Shown here: positions 44,171 to 57,177 of the stretch, one piece after another
Position numbering within the stretch: the first letter of the stretch is position 1
How the letters are laid out: each line of letters starts with the position of its first letter
Translations under genes and position numbers: made by a program
Source: Pogostemon cablin
Lineage: Eukaryota > Streptophyta > Magnoliopsida > Lamiales > Lamiaceae
Reading direction: 5' to 3'
Assembly (NCBI GenBank): GCA_023678885.1
Contig: CM043001.1
Location: 1,312,001-1,376,000 of the forward strand
Length of the DNA: 64,000 bases
Notes under the pieces: model-generated
Databases searched by the model: none
Seen by the model: the letters and a program-made list of their open reading frames with translations, nothing else
Told to the model about the DNA's origin: nothing

Positions 44171-45244
44171 TCATGAGTGCAGTAATTCCAAGCCATTTAA
44201 TCTTGGTCTTGTTCTTTGAGGTGAGATGCATTCTTCATCTGCCTTTCTTTTATTATTATTTTGCCTGTTTTTTCCTCTCATCAAATGGGGCCTCAATTTA
44301 TTGACATCAGACCTTTGAACTGGTTTCAAGAAGAACTCTTCAGCTCCATGATCCAAACAGTTGTTGATTCTAGATGGGATGTTTTCTGATGACATTATTA
44401 CAACTGGGATATCCTTAAACATCTTTGATCCCTGAAAATTACATCAATAATATCCCTGTTTAGATTAAATTGTTCAAAGATCTGCACTCTGCTAGTCATG
44501 TTTATCAATGTGTTGATTGTAACAAAACTACAAATTTTATTCATAATACAAATTAATTCCTATTTTTTAGAAATTGTAAAAAAGAATCTCACATTTAATT
44601 ATTGTTGTAAAACGTATCCAATATACAATATTTTCTCCTGGGATTTTTTTTAAAGAAATTTGATGCGTTTTGCAACAATACTTATGGGTATGGTTATTTT
44701 TTTGCAATTTCTCACATATGAAAATTAATTTGTAATAGGAGTAAAGTTTCTAGTTTTGCAATTAATTTTTTTTAAATTTAAATTAAAATATACCTTTATC
44801 TTTCTGAGAAGATCATAGCCAGTGATGGATGGCATGCTGTAATCTGTGATGATGAGATTTACTTCCACTTTCTGCATGGACAAAAGAAGATGGTTTAGAA
44901 ATTAATTACTATGTGGAAGATATTTAAGCATATATAATTAAAGATTGATTAATAATGCTTACATGACTATTTGAATGATCTGCAGTTTGATCATCATCAA
45001 GCAATCCCAAGAATTCAAGAGCCTTGACTGCAGATTCCACAGCAGTAACTGTAGATACATGATCAAGAACACATTAATACATGATCAATTTTAATTAATT
45101 AATTGGATTAATATATAATTAGCTAGCTAGTTGAACTCACTCACCTTGATAAGAAGTGTTAATTAGAAGCTTCTCAATCAGCTTTCTGTCAATGATGCTA
45201 TCATCAACTGCTAGAACATGGAACTGAGTTTCTGTATCACTCAT
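44171..45244 (-). CDS. Type-A response regulator (ARR8/ARR9-like), RR-A
   Basis: Type-A regulators accept phosphate from His-phosphotransfer proteins and dampen cytokinin signalling. Exons in coding order: 45145-45244, 44963-45048, 44794-44871, 44171-44431; all GT..AG, 525 nt, 174 aa. The receiver domain is complete: the acidic pair in VLAVDDSIIDR (D14, D15), phospho-acceptor Asp in IITDYSMP (D72, exon 3), Ser in VIMSSEN, and Lys in FFLKPVQ (K124). A short basic tail (KRKADEE...) follows with no DNA-binding domain, which makes it type A rather than type B. Intron 3 holds a hairpin MITE. Its paralogue RR-B lies about 15 kb away on the same strand. Confidence 0.92.
44519..44746. mobile_element. 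Hairpin MITE in RR-A intron 3
   Basis: ATACAAATTAATT...AGAAATTGTAAAAAAGA...TTGTTGTAAAACG is mirrored by CGTTTTGCAACAA...TTGCAATTTCTCAC...AATTAATTTGTAAT. A relative occurs at 63285-63490. Confidence 0.65.
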
Positions 45245-45640
45245 CTTAATTAGCTCCTCTGTTGATTAATGCTGGAATTAGAGAGAGAATTACGTGAAGG
45301 AGGGTTGAAGAATGCAGTTGTGGTGGGATGATGAGAGATGTGGAATATATGTAGAAAGGAAGAGAGAGAGAGATACTGAAAGATATGATTCACATGAACA
45401 GATAGGAAGGATCAGAAACCAGACAAGAATGATCTTGAGGATTTTCCAGGGTTGATTTCTGAATTATAGAATAAGCAAATGGCTTTTCTTTAGTATTTTA
45501 GGACTACTTGCTTTTCTTGGATTTGATTCATTTTAAGACACTTAGGATCTTGAATTAGAATTAAATAATTGATTCCTATTTGGCCCTTTGGGAAGCCTAA
45601 GGTTATGGATTAGATAATACACTATTTTGTGTTGCTTTAT
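45245..45640 (-). promoter_or_regulatory. RR-A upstream region, shared with RR-B
   Basis: Read from the gene, the upstream DNA has a GA-rich leader, a GGATTTTC word near 45435-45450, a TTTAGTATTTTA...CTTGCTTTTCTTGGATTT block and a GGCCCTTTG.GAAGCCTAAGG block. The same blocks stand in the same order upstream of RR-B (61307-61630). GGATTT-type words resemble type-B ARR binding sites; that function is inference. Confidence 0.55.
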
Positions 45641-45910
45641 TAGCTTCAACATTATTAAGGTAAATGAGTGAGTGGCAATGATACAAATCATTCTCATGGG
45701 AGTGCTTGTTGACATGATTACCATACAGACATATGCATGCACCCTTTTTAATTAATGTGTTTAAATCAAAACCGTCTAATACAAATTTAATTTATTTAAA
45801 ATAGTAGTTCAAGAATTTAATTTTTTCGAAATATTACCATAATTTTTAAATTCTCACCAAAATTATTATTTTTATGTAAAAATATCCTTTTTAATTCCAT
45901 GTATGCATGT

Positions 45911-46430
45911 TTGAGGAGCGGATATACGGAAGACTCAAGCTTCATTTATAAACAAATCTGGCACAAATGGATCGTGAAGAAATACAGCTTCAGAATATGG
46001 CTAGTACGTAGAGAAAGACTCTACGAATGACAGAGTTTGGTGCACAGAAGAAGATAAACAATGTGGCTTTTGCTTCGATCTGGAAACTACATCGCATCTC
46101 TTTTTTAATTGCCCTTATACCAAACACATTTGGGATGAAGTAAAGAGATGGATTGGATGAACACATTTGGGATGAAGTAAAGAGATGGATTGGATGGAGG
46201 AGAGGAAGAATCACTTCAGTTACTGATACTTTCCGTAAGATAATTGCAGATACCCGAGGCAACAACAATGCAAGAAGACTTCTTTTCATCACCTTTGCTA
46301 CTATGATCTACCATACTTGGATGGAAAGAAATGCATTACATTTTGGCACGAGGATGCTATCTCCGACCCATATAGCTGATAGAATTAAACACCAAATAGC
46401 GTCTTTGTATTTGAACTTTTGATGTAACTC
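45911..46430 (+). mobile_element. LINE fragment, zf-RVT C-terminal region
   Basis: This is the end of a plant LINE polyprotein. Pieces read IWHKWIVKKYSFRIWL, then CGFCFDLETTSHLFFNCPYT (zf-RVT cysteines) and HIWDEVKRWIGWRRGR...IYHTWMERNALHFG. The frame is broken and contains a 37-bp tandem duplication (46123-46159 and 46160-46196, phrase ACACATTTGGGATGAAG). It lies about 670 bp upstream of the RR-A start. Confidence 0.75.
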
Positions 46431-46899
46431 CGTGCATTCACCCTAGGCCTCTGGCTTGGGTAGATTGGATAGATTGGATAAGACTTGTATTCGCGCTGTA
46501 CGTAAGTACTTTGTAACCGTTTTCAGTGAAATAACATTTACCAATTTCACTAATTCCATGTAATTAGATTGGATTAGTGCTTTAAAAAAGTTATGAGATG
46601 AAATTGATATAAAAAAAATATTATTTTAGACGAAATTAGAACAAAACTGAAAAGTTTGAATCGAAATTAAATGTCTTAACTATTTTGAGACCTTTTCAAA
46701 AGTAAAAAGGTACTAAATTATGTTCTAAAATCCTCGATTAATTGACAAAGTTTGAGTAAAATATCATATTTGGTTCTGTAAGTTCGTTGAATTCGGAACA
46801 TTAAATATTTGTCATTTCATTCCTGTTCTGTTGGAAAATTTTAATTTTCACCCAAATTAGCATTAGATCTCTGCAAATGCTATTAAAAAAAATAAAAAT
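46431..46899. other. Intergenic, no gene identified
   Basis: AT-rich DNA between the LINE end and the Harbinger element. Nothing recognisable. Confidence 0.45.
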
Positions 46900-47529
46900 T
46901 GAAGATTTTTCCAATTTCTGGCTACGTGGCAATACAATCAGACCTAATTTCCAATCAGGCCTCCCCTAATGGGGAGGTTTTATGCTTACATGGCATTTTA
47001 AAAAATCTCAAATATTGATTTTTATTGTTGGGGAGGGATGAGGTTTTTTGGGGAGGTAGTATGCAGAAGACCCAAGTTTTTTGATGAGGAAGAGAGTGAG
47101 GGAGGAAGAGGGTGAGGCAACCGCCCAATCATCAGGCACGTGCGCTTCACGCGATTAATAATGAAAAATTGGGTGGGCCCATGTTGTTGGGCTGTGTCAG
47201 TTGGCTGTCCTCAGCAGGTTTATGTTAACTTCTTTTTCTTTTCATTCTTTTTTTTAATTATCATAAAACATGAAATAGATGAGTGTGGGAAAGTTGATTG
47301 TCCAGATTTACAGGTTTACGCTAACTCTTTTTTTTAACACAACTCAAATCTCATTGTTAAAAAAAAAAATATGACCGTTTACTATCGCTGTGATTATTAT
47401 TATTTTATTATTTTTTTAAATTCTCCCTATAAATATATCATTCACTTCATTTTTATTCTACATCATATTCTATTATCAATCTCAAATTCCAATCTTATAC
47501 ATCCAATATTTTCTTCTCATCCAAAAAAA

Positions 47530-47806
47530 ATGGATAAATATTCGTGGATGCATTTCGGGTTCAACTCTTCAAACTCTGGTGAAAATTCAACGCCTCACAA
47601 TGTGAATTTTTGTCCACATGCCAACTTTTATCCTTAAAATCCAAAATTTCCAACTAATTCTCCGATAAATTTTCTGAATAATTTTCCACCCCAAAATTTT
47701 CAAACTACTTTTTCGAATTTTCCAGAAGGTAGTTTCCCTCAATTCAATTTTTTTAATTCATCCGGAGCACCATTTTTCATGTATCCAAATCCCTATATGT
47801 CTCCTC
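47530..47806 (+). pseudogene. Harbinger ORF1 protein, N-terminal piece
   Basis: This starts MDKYSWMHFGFNSS and continues as an Asn/Pro/Phe-rich low-complexity N-terminus, typical of the accessory Myb/SANT-like protein of plant Harbinger elements, with a stop near 47637. It is cut at 47806 by the copia LTR and continues at 57178. Confidence 0.7.
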
Positions 47807-49165
47807 TGTTGGATTGTATACTAAAAGTCTAACTTTTTGTATGAACAATGTTTAAACAATGATTTTGAAATGAGAATCATATGATCAAATGATTGCGTCT
47901 TATAATATATTTATATGTTCGATGCAATAGTCCATTTACTTTATACTATAGATAATATGTTGTGCGACAACACGCGGAAGATTATATTATCGGTTTCCTT
48001 ATAAAGTATAAACAGATGCTCACAACAGAGATAGACGGGGACTCTCTATAGGGATGGTTGTAGTGTGATTTGGTATTAGCTTGTCTTGACTATAGAATCA
48101 CATTAGTGCACTTGTATGTATTGAGCAGGACCGCTTGAAATCGTTCGACTTATACTGACTATATAGGAGAACTTGATCTCAGTTATTATGGATGTTCGTG
48201 CTCTTAATCCCTATACAATAACCTCGATACGTAAGGTAGTATATATTTCTTTGATTCATCAATAGGTGTGATTTAAATGTAATTAAATCAATAAACTTGG
48301 TGAGTTGGGAAATACTGTTGTCTCTATGGTGTGCTGTTGATTGTAGAAGGAATCCGTGTCCATTATAGGTTGATGATGTCCTCTTGAGGAGCTCATAAGG
48401 ATTATCATGTAAACCCTACAGGTGGATTTATTCCGGCATGATAATGAGATTGAGTGGTACTACTTTCGGATGAGATATTAATTAATGGAGTTGTCAGTAA
48501 CTTAATTAATTAATGGACATTGTATATCTTAAACATGGGGAGACTGTCGGCCTCATAATAAGAAAGAACCCATAACATAATTATGGGATTAGAACGGTAG
48601 TGCAGTAATAATATTTTAGTGGTATATATTATTATTATTGGACTTAAGTATAAGCTTTGGGCTAAACTTGGATACTTAAACCCAATGGAGGCCCAACTCT
48701 AATTTCTCCTCCTGATCTCTGTTGTAGCCCATATATAAGTCATTTCAGCTTTCGGAAAACCCTAATGAATAATTATTCATATCTAACATTTTGAGGAGGG
48801 TGAGGAAAACGACGTTGAGATTGAACTTAGGAATACAGCAGAAGATCGGAAGGTTGTTTTCTACTGCTATTTATCAATTTCCATGATTTTTATAAAATCA
48901 TGTGAAACTCCAAACTGTACATATGATATACTATTAGAAAGCCACTGAAGAGATGATCGTTTTGGAGTATAGATCACTTGAATCAGAGATCGAATGAAGA
49001 AGTTATACCCAAAATCGTGAGACTGCGCAGGCTGCTGACGATAATCTTTCTTCTTCAACATACCTTGGTGAAAGGTAATACATTTCTATGTTTTCTTGCT
49101 TTCGCTGATTTAGAAACGTATGGAACCCTAACGATTCACGTTAACCAAATGATCGAATGCCAACA
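47807..49165 (+). repeat. Copia B 5' LTR
   Basis: 1359 bp, starting TGTTGGATTGTATAC and ending GAATGCCAACA. It matches 54182-54867 plus 56469-57172. Confidence 0.9.
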
Positions 49166-49167
49166 GT

Positions 49168-49182
49168 TGGTATCAGAGCTTT
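49168..49182 (+). other. Copia B primer-binding site
   Basis: TGGTATCAGAGC, complementary to the 3' end of initiator tRNA-Met, stands two bases after the 5' LTR. Confidence 0.9.
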
Positions 49183-49489
49183 GGTTTCGTGGTGAAGCAT
49201 GACACGTTAGGCTAGGGTTTATGTGGAATATGTGATTTAATTCTGAATTAGAATCGCATGAGAATTAGAGTTTTGATATAATTTGATTGTGCCTGTATAT
49301 ACTTGTATCGTGAATTATCGTCAAACCCAATATCTGTTCGTCGATGGTGATAGAATTCATGAAATTCGTTTGTGAATCATTATGCCTGGAGAGACGATGA
49401 TGAGCTCGGTTTGAACGTGTGTTCTGGATGCTGGTGAAAATGCATGGAAGCATTTCGTTGAAACCTATCAGCGAGTGTGTTTTCAAGCA

Positions 49490-50020
49490 AACTATCAGGC
49501 AGAGCACACGGCGGCGCACATGGTGGGCAGCTTGGTTGCACGGAAGGGCGCCCGGTGGCATGCCAAATGGTCATGCCGTGTGGACTACCAGGCATTAGGT
49601 CGAGCGCCACGCTTGTTGAGAAGTCATCATGTGGAGTGCACGGCGGTGAGCTAATAACAAGGCGAGAAGGCAGGCATTGTGCCCGTTGATGGGTTTCTCG
49701 GGCGGTGTGATGAGCAGACAGATGGGCGCTGGTGCAGGCTTGTCGGACATGGTGTTCATGCAGGTGCGCAGACTGTCGGGCGATATGGCAGGCGTTGGTG
49801 CCTGTTTAGTGCACACCGGGCTTGGCGCACGGTGGTGTGCTTGTTTTCATGGTGGAAATCAAGAAAAGTGCCCGTTGGCTTGCTCGGAGAGAGGCGTGGT
49901 GGTGTGCATATTTTCATGCTAAGAAACCACGCAAAGTACCCGGTGGCGTGCTCGGAGGGGCGCGCAGTGGTGTGCGTGTTTTCGTGCTGGAAATCAGACG
50001 AAGCTCCAGGTAAGAGCGGC
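49490..50020 (+). repeat. GC-rich degenerate repeats in copia B leader
   Basis: Phrases such as GTGGTGTGC.T.TTTTC.TG, GCCCGTTGGCTTGCTCGGAG and CCCGGTGGCGTGCTCGGAG recur at roughly 65-70-bp steps (clearest at 49840-50000). It is far more GC-rich than the rest of the window, and encodes only chance frames in several phases. Confidence 0.6.
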
Positions 50021-51399
50021 GATGACGGCGGTAATCGATGGTAGTATTCATGGTGGCGGAGACGACATCCGACATATATCGGTTGACAGCAGCCTGTGAC
50101 GATAGACGTCTTAGGCATAAGAATCCTGTTTGTTACGTAAGGCATCAGTTTAATCGTTGGAGTATTGGACAAGACTTTCTTATATAGTGGCGATTTAATT
50201 TGTGATATATAACTGCTATAATTGATTTAATTGTATATTATTATTATATATGGTTGCATGTCGATATCGATGATACGACGATCGATATCGATAGTTTCAA
50301 AATTTTAATAATTTGGAAGTTTTTCGAAAATTTGATGATCTGGACGATATCGACGGTCGATATCGATGGTTTCAAAATTTTGATAACCTGAAATTTTTTA
50401 AAATTTTGATAGTCTGGAAGTCTTTGCCGATATTCGTGCTTAGTGGCGAACAATCGAATTCGCTGATAAATAACTGTTAATAATTGATTTAATTATTTGA
50501 TTATTATTATATATGTTATGCATGATTCTCCGTGATTTACTGCCTTATTTGCCGTAATAGGAGCATGCTAGGATTGCTATTTTATTCTTGAATATTATAT
50601 GCATGTAAAAAATACTTAGTGTTAAATAACTAAGTGGGAGAGGGGATTGGTAATTAATTCCTGCGGCCTCCATTATTGATTTGTAAGTGATGTGAATAAA
50701 CTTGCGCGTCGGCATTAGGGCCTTCATCCCCATCGGATGAGTTTATTCACGGATAACTGGTACAAACTTTTTTAAATAATTATTGTTTGTAATGTGATGC
50801 ATATGAACTTGTGCGTTGGCTATAGTGCCTTCCTCTCCATCGGATGAGTTTATATACGGTTAACTTGTATAAACTTATATAATTGATGATTGTAGAAAGT
50901 TACTCGAGCGCGTGTGTACTTCTCCATCTGTAAGGCACATAAGCTTGCGCAATGGACTTGGGATCAAATAATGGTATACACTTAGGTACAAATAATAAGT
51001 ATCCTCCCATCGGAGTCACTGCTGTTATTTGCATGGCTAAAAAGGAACCGACTATTAATTATTTTATCATGATGTTAGGTTGACAAATGAAATTAATGGG
51101 TAAAACCTTGTCTTGTAAATATTCGGGTTTGTATACATCCACACTATCGTGACATGCAGACTCACGGTGCTTGAGATGTAGGTGAATTTTATTCTTATAT
51201 TGTTTTGAGGGAATCAATATAAATGGATAAATTCGAAGATTTGATCAGAATTTTTATGTGATTCTCTGTATTTTCGAATGATTTTATTTCACTTATTGTT
51301 TACTGAAAAAACATATTTACTGGTCCAAAATTAGATGATTAGAAAAGAATCTTGGATTTAATTCTAACTGCTTAGGAAAATATATGTGTTCTCACTAAG

Positions 51400-54165
51400 G
51401 ATGTTCTGTGATGCCTAATAATTAAAGTCTCTAGTGGAGAGGTGAGAGGTTCATAGAAATATGATGGTCTCATGGAATTCTTCGGATACTTGAGTGAGGT
51501 TAAAAGGCAGGAGGTCATGATTAAGTTGATGAATGAATTGGAAATGCATGGAGTTGAAATTGAAGGGGAAACCTAGGTCAATTTTATTCTCCATAATTTG
51601 CCTGGATGTTTTGAGCAAGTTCTACTTGAAATACAAGAAATTGTATATAGTGGGGAACTTCTGAAAAAATATGTGGTGAAGGAAATTCATTTTCATCAAG
51701 GTATGAACAAGGTTAGTATCTCATTCACTAGTCGTTGAAGCATGATTAGTGATAGCATCTACTGACGCATTGTGTGTAGATACTGAAATCACTAAAAGCC
51801 TATAACTAAGTGATGATGAGATAATTGAATACATGGGTATGCTACAAGAGTAGTGATTGTTGCAGTGAGAGTTGTTTATTTATCTTACGATATGAATAAA
51901 TATTTGATTTTGAGAAATTGTCTTTACGTAGGTTTTCATAGAAAGAATTTAATTTCGTTTTCTATGCATTTACGGATGGATACTCCATTTCATTTAAATG
52001 ACATGGTCATAGTAATGAAGCATGTAGCTATAATCTTATATGGTACGTTGGTGATAATTTGAACACTCTTAAAAAAAATTTATCACACGGATGCAACAAA
52101 TAGAAATTAACAACGCGTCTTCTAATCCTAATAAGAGAAAGACACTTATGGAAATGATTAGATAGATGATGAATTATTTGAAATTACTAAATTTATTTTA
52201 TGGGTATGCCCTATAAACAATATGTCGTATAACGTTTATCTGTTTGTGGGATATCCTAGAAAAATTGAGGGTGATGATTTATTTAGTCCAAAAGATCGAA
52301 GGGTGATTGTTAACACAAACACTAGTTTTTTGGAAATGTAATAAATCACAAACCTATGTGTAAATTGTTCTAAAGGAAGTGAGAGGAAAAACACAAAGTA
52401 TTAGTACCAATTGTACAAGAGGAGATACCACAAGTAAACTGTATCGCGTGTCATATCTGATACACAATTGCATGTAGTGACTTTTCGTAGTGGGAGGGTT
52501 ATTTTACAACCCGAAAGATTTATGTTTTGGGAGAGTCGTGAGACTTGGTCCCTAGTAAACATGGAATTTACCCACGGATACGACGAAGCACTACAAGATA
52601 AAAATGTGATATCTTAGCAAGATACAATAATTTCTGGAATAGAATCTATGGATTCTAAATCTAATCTGGGAGCTTGCACGACCACTAAATGGTGTAAGAA
52701 GCTATTGGAAGTGGTCATACGAAATAAAAGAGGATCATATGATAAGGTGAAAACCTTGGAAGCAAAGCTTGTTGCAAAAAGGTATACTCAAAAAGAAAGG
52801 ATTCGATTATGAGGGAACCTGTTCGCCGGTAGCTATGCCTAAGTCGATCCGGACTCTTTTATTTGTTGTTGTTGTTCATATTGAATATAAGGTACATCAA
52901 ATAGATGTCAAGACAGCTTTCCTGAATGAAAGTCTTGAAGAAAACGTCTATGTGAAGCAACCAGAGTGATTCATTGTAAAGGGCTAAGAGCATTTTGATT
53001 GTAAGCTTAAAGATGTCCATCGATGGACTAAAGCAAGTTTCAAGATCATGAAACATCCGTTTTGATGAGGAAATCCAGGCATATGGATTTATTCAATGCG
53101 CGGATGTGTCTTGTATATTGAAAAGAGTGACGAAAATGTAGTGGTATTTCTTGTACTGTACGTAGATGATATATTGCTCATTGGAACAATGAAAGAGTAT
53201 TATCGGGCTTATGGGTATGGTTGATAAAGTAGTATGAAATGAAGGACTTAAGAGAAGTAAAATATATCCTTACAATCATGATGATCACAAGATATGATAT
53301 TGTGTTTATCTCAAGTTTCATGAAATGATACAATCCTTATTCGTTTTAGCATGTGACTTTATCTAAGGAAATGTGTCTTGACACAAAAGAAGATAAAGGA
53401 GATTAAAGCGGTTCCTTATGCTTCGGCGAATAAGAAAGCTTAATCTAAGGAATGTTATGTACTAGATTGGATATCTATTTTACCGAAGGCATGGTCAGTG
53501 AGTATCAAGGTAACCCAAAACAAGAATGATGAACTGTGGTAAAATATATACTTATGTACCAGAAAATGACCAGAAATTATATGTTGAGTCAACGAACAGA
53601 TTCACTACTTCTTATGGGTTACATAGATTCAAAATTTTCAAATCAGATAAGGACGGCAGTAAATCCTCCTCAAAGTTTATGTGTTTAATTTTAGGAAGTA
53701 GAGCCATAATGTGGAGGAGTGTTATATAGAAATATATTAAAAACTCAGGATTCCATCATGGAAAGATGATAAATTGGGGCCTATGAGGCAGCCAAAGATT
53801 CTAAGTTTATTACAATTTATTGTGATAATAATGATACAGTTGCCCAAGATTATTCTAGAAACTTCATAATGGACTTAGATGTGATTCTAAGTTTGCCCAA
53901 GATTATTACAATTTATTGTGATAATAATGATACAGTTGCAAACTTGAAGAAATCACGAGTCCATAAGGCAATTAAACACATGGAGCGCGAGTACCACCTG
54001 TTACGAGAAATCGTATGATGAGGGGTAGGTTATTGTCGCCTGGATTGCATCGGATAATGACCTAGTAAATTCATTTACAAGAACCTTAAGGCGAGAGCTT
54101 TTGATGATCGTGTAATGGGAGTGGAAATCAGATGTATGGCAGAAGACATGACAGCATAGTCTTTT
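51400..54165 (+). pseudogene. Copia B gag-pol remains, integrase core deleted
   Basis: Pieces appear in order: a gag end (ILHNLPGCFEQVL, about 51580-51620); a protease/pre-integrase part (LRNCLYVGFHRKNLISFS, about 51905-51960); an integrase C-terminal part (VGYPRKIEGDDLFSPKD, about 52240-52300); reverse transcriptase (LVAKRYTQKEGFDYE in pieces, QIDVKTAFLNESLEENVY, and FLVLYVDDILLIG at about 53148-53185); and RNase H remains ending HKAIKHMEREYHLLREI (about 53970-54010). Only about 200 bp separate the pre-integrase and C-terminal integrase parts, so the catalytic core is gone. Stops and frameshifts are numerous. About 53803-53860 is partly duplicated at 53890-53940. Confidence 0.85.
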
Positions 54166-54181
54166 AGTATAAGTGGGAGAT

Positions 54182-57172
54182 TGTTGGATTGTATACTAAA
54201 AGTTTAGCTTTTTGTATGAACAATGTTTAAACAATTATTTTGAAATGAGAATCATATGATCAAATGATTGCGTCTTATAATTTATTTATATGTTCGATGC
54301 AATAGTCCACTTACTTTATACTGTAGATAATATGTTGTGCGACAACACGCGGAAAATTATATTATCAATTTTCTTATAAAGTATAAACAGATGCTCACAA
54401 TCGAGATAGACGGGGACTCTCTATTGGGATGGTTGTAGTGTGATTTGGTATTAGTTTATCTTGGCTATAGAATCACATGATGCATTTGTGTGTATTGAGC
54501 AGGACCGCATGAGATCGTTCGACTTATACTGACTATATATGAGAATTTGATCTCACTTATTATGGATGTTCATGCTCTTAATCCCTATACAATAACCTCA
54601 ACATGTAAGGCAGTATGTATTTCTTTGATTCATCAATGGGTGAGATTTACATATAATTAAATCAATAAACTCGGTGAGTTGGAAAATAGTGCTGTCTCTA
54701 TGGTGTGCTGTTGATTATAGAAGGAATCCATGCCCGTTATAGGTTGATGATGTCTCCTTAAGAAGCTCATAAGGATTATCATGTAAACTCTGCAGGTGGA
54801 TTTATTCCGGCATGATAATGAGGTTGAGTGGTACTACTTTCGAATGAGATATTAATTAATGGAGTTGTGATGAACGTTTTCTCAACACACAAAATTATCC
54901 CCAAGTATGAAGGACATCAATTGTAGTTTCGATAGGCGACCAAGTGATTATCGAACCCAAGTGATGGATTATTATCAATTTAATTATATTCTAATCAACT
55001 AAGACTATGTTGGCAATTTGGTTTGGAATGGTTATGAACTAAATAATAGATAACTTAAATAGCAAATTAAATAAACAAGCAATAGAGATAATACGACTGT
55101 GATCAAGTAAGAAATTAGGTAGTTCGTCGGGTAATCCAGTTTTACTTATTAATTTTCTTTCCATGTGTTGATGTCCGACTCTGCCTTGTGGTCTATGGAC
55201 GCATCACTAAACCATGCAAGTTTACTCTATAGACACAAGCAAACATGTGTATGACATGTGTGAATATCCTCAGAGTAAGAGATATAATTCACCCCCTTTC
55301 TAGGTACTTTCAGTATCAATTATTTCCCGTGCACTTAGTACTCTAACCCGATATGATATCCCTTTATAAGTACTATGAAGTTATACTCTTTATCCTACTT
55401 ATTAACCCGAATAATATTCAATTAACAAGTATTTATATAAGATAGTTCTAATAAGACTTCAGAATCACTTCACTTAGAATTATAACTTGTAATCCTGCTC
55501 AGCAGTGAACGCACTTAATCAATAACCAAGATATGTATTCAGACTCTACATAGCAGTTAATGATGCACAAAATGACTGTGAGTATAAATTTAAAAAGCAC
55601 AATCTTATATAAAATAAACCACAAGTGGTGTTGTACGGAGTTTACACATAGAAATTCAATTAACTCATAAAACTTTTATAATCATAGAACTATCGGAGCG
55701 GCTCTAGCCCATGATTGATCTAGGAACAATCATGGTTGATTGGTATGATCTTACTTGACTTGCCAGACGAATCTCTCTCACGACACCTTGGAATGATGGT
55801 AGGGTTTCGATGGTGGATGGATGATGAATGATGTCGTCTCCCCTTTCTCCTGCGAAAGCTCTTCTTTTATACTTGTAAACTCTCCTTACGGGCCTTGAAT
55901 GGGTTTTTTGAGCGAACACACGCATTAAAGATGTAAAAATACGAATATGGTAAGTTTCTGCGCTTTAGTTCGACCAATAGGCCATGTCGAATCGCTATCA
56001 GCTGGTTGAACTCCTGGTCGAATCGACCTGTAAGTTGGTTGCGGGTCCCGGATTCGACCAGGATCTTGATTGAATCATATACTCTCTGGTCGAACTGCAG
56101 GTGATTCTCTTTAGGCTTCTTGTTCGACCACGGTTCGACCAAATGGCTTGGTCAAATGGCAATACCGTGGTCAAACGGCACTTCTGGTGCTTTTTCTCTA
56201 TCGGTTCAACCACAGATGTTGGTCGAACCATTTCTTTCGTGGTCGAACTGCTTGCCTGCTCGGTCGAATCCACCTCTAAATCTTCCTTTTTTAGGATCCG
56301 ATCACTTCCAACTCGTTTTCCTTCTAAAATTAACTCAAATAGCCTTGAAGACACCTAATTCATGACTTTCCACCATTTATATCAATTCATATCGATTTAA
56401 CCATCTAACACACCATTCTTACATGAATCTGGGCTCGAAACACGTGAATTTACACACTCATCAAGTTGTCAGTAACTTAATTAATTAATGGGCATTGCAT
56501 ATCTTAAACATGGGGAGACTGTCGGGCTCATAATAAGGAGCTCATAACGTAATTATGGGATTAGAACGACAGTGCAGTAATAATATTTTAGTGGTATATA
56601 TTATTATTATTGTACTTAAGTATAAGCTTTGGGCTAAGCTTGGATACTTAAGCCCAATGGAGGCCCAACTCTAATTTCTCCTCCTGGTCTCTGCTGTAGC
56701 CCATATATAAGTCATCTCAGCTGTCCGGAAACCTTAATGAATAATTATTCACGTCTAACATTATGAGGAGGGTGAGAGAACAGTAGATTTCGAAGATTTC
56801 GAAGATCATCGCCCACACGACATCGAGATTGGACTTGGGAATACAGCAGAAGATCAAAAGGTTATTCGCTACTACTATTCATCGACTTCCTTGATTTTTC
56901 TAAATTCTTGTGAAACTCCAAATTGTATGTGTGATATATCTTAGAAAGACGCTGAAGAGAGAATCATTTTGGCGCGTAGATCACTTAAATTGGAGATCGG
57001 ATGAAGAAGTTATGCCCAAAACCGTGAGTCTGCGCGGACTGCCAGCGAGAATCTTTCTTCTTCAACATACCCTGGTGAAAGGTAATACGTTTCTATATTT
57101 TCTTGGTTCTGCTGATTTAGAAACGTATAAAACCCTAACGGTTCACGTTAACCAAACAATAGAATGCCAACA
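54182..57172 (+). repeat. Copia B 3' LTR, split by a solo LTR
   Basis: Left part 54182-54867, right part 56464-57172. It is otherwise collinear with the 5' LTR except for small changes, such as an extra GAAGATTTC-type stretch near 56790. Confidence 0.9.
54868..56463. mobile_element. Solo LTR nested in the copia B 3' LTR
   Basis: It begins TGATGA and ends TCATCA (6-bp inverted termini of the TG..CA type). It is flanked by AGTTG on both sides (54863-54867 and 56464-56468), a perfect 5-bp duplication. The start (ACGTTTTCTCAACACACAAA...TATCGAACCCAAG) resembles Ty3-type plant LTRs. 55960-56290 is rich in GGTCGAAC/GTTCGACC words in both orientations. No internal region. Confidence 0.85.
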
Positions 57173-57177
57173 TCCTT

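Larger units (their letters stand above)
47807..57172 (+). mobile_element. Ty1/copia retrotransposon B, nested in Harbinger
   Basis: 5' LTR 47807-49165 and 3' LTR 54182-57172, both TGTTGG...CCAACA. The 3' LTR is long only because it contains a 1.6-kb solo LTR. Flanks are TCCTC (47802-47806) and TCCTT (57173-57177), a 5-bp target duplication with one difference. A tRNA-Met-type primer site follows the 5' LTR, and a purine-rich AAGTGGGAGAT precedes the 3' LTR. The LTRs have many substitutions and are older than those of copia A. Confidence 0.9.

Noticed and set aside
49477..50172. Several overlapping 70-140-codon frames in the GC-rich block
   Set aside because: They lie in the copia B leader, in many phases at once, as expected from GC-rich repeats with few stop codons.
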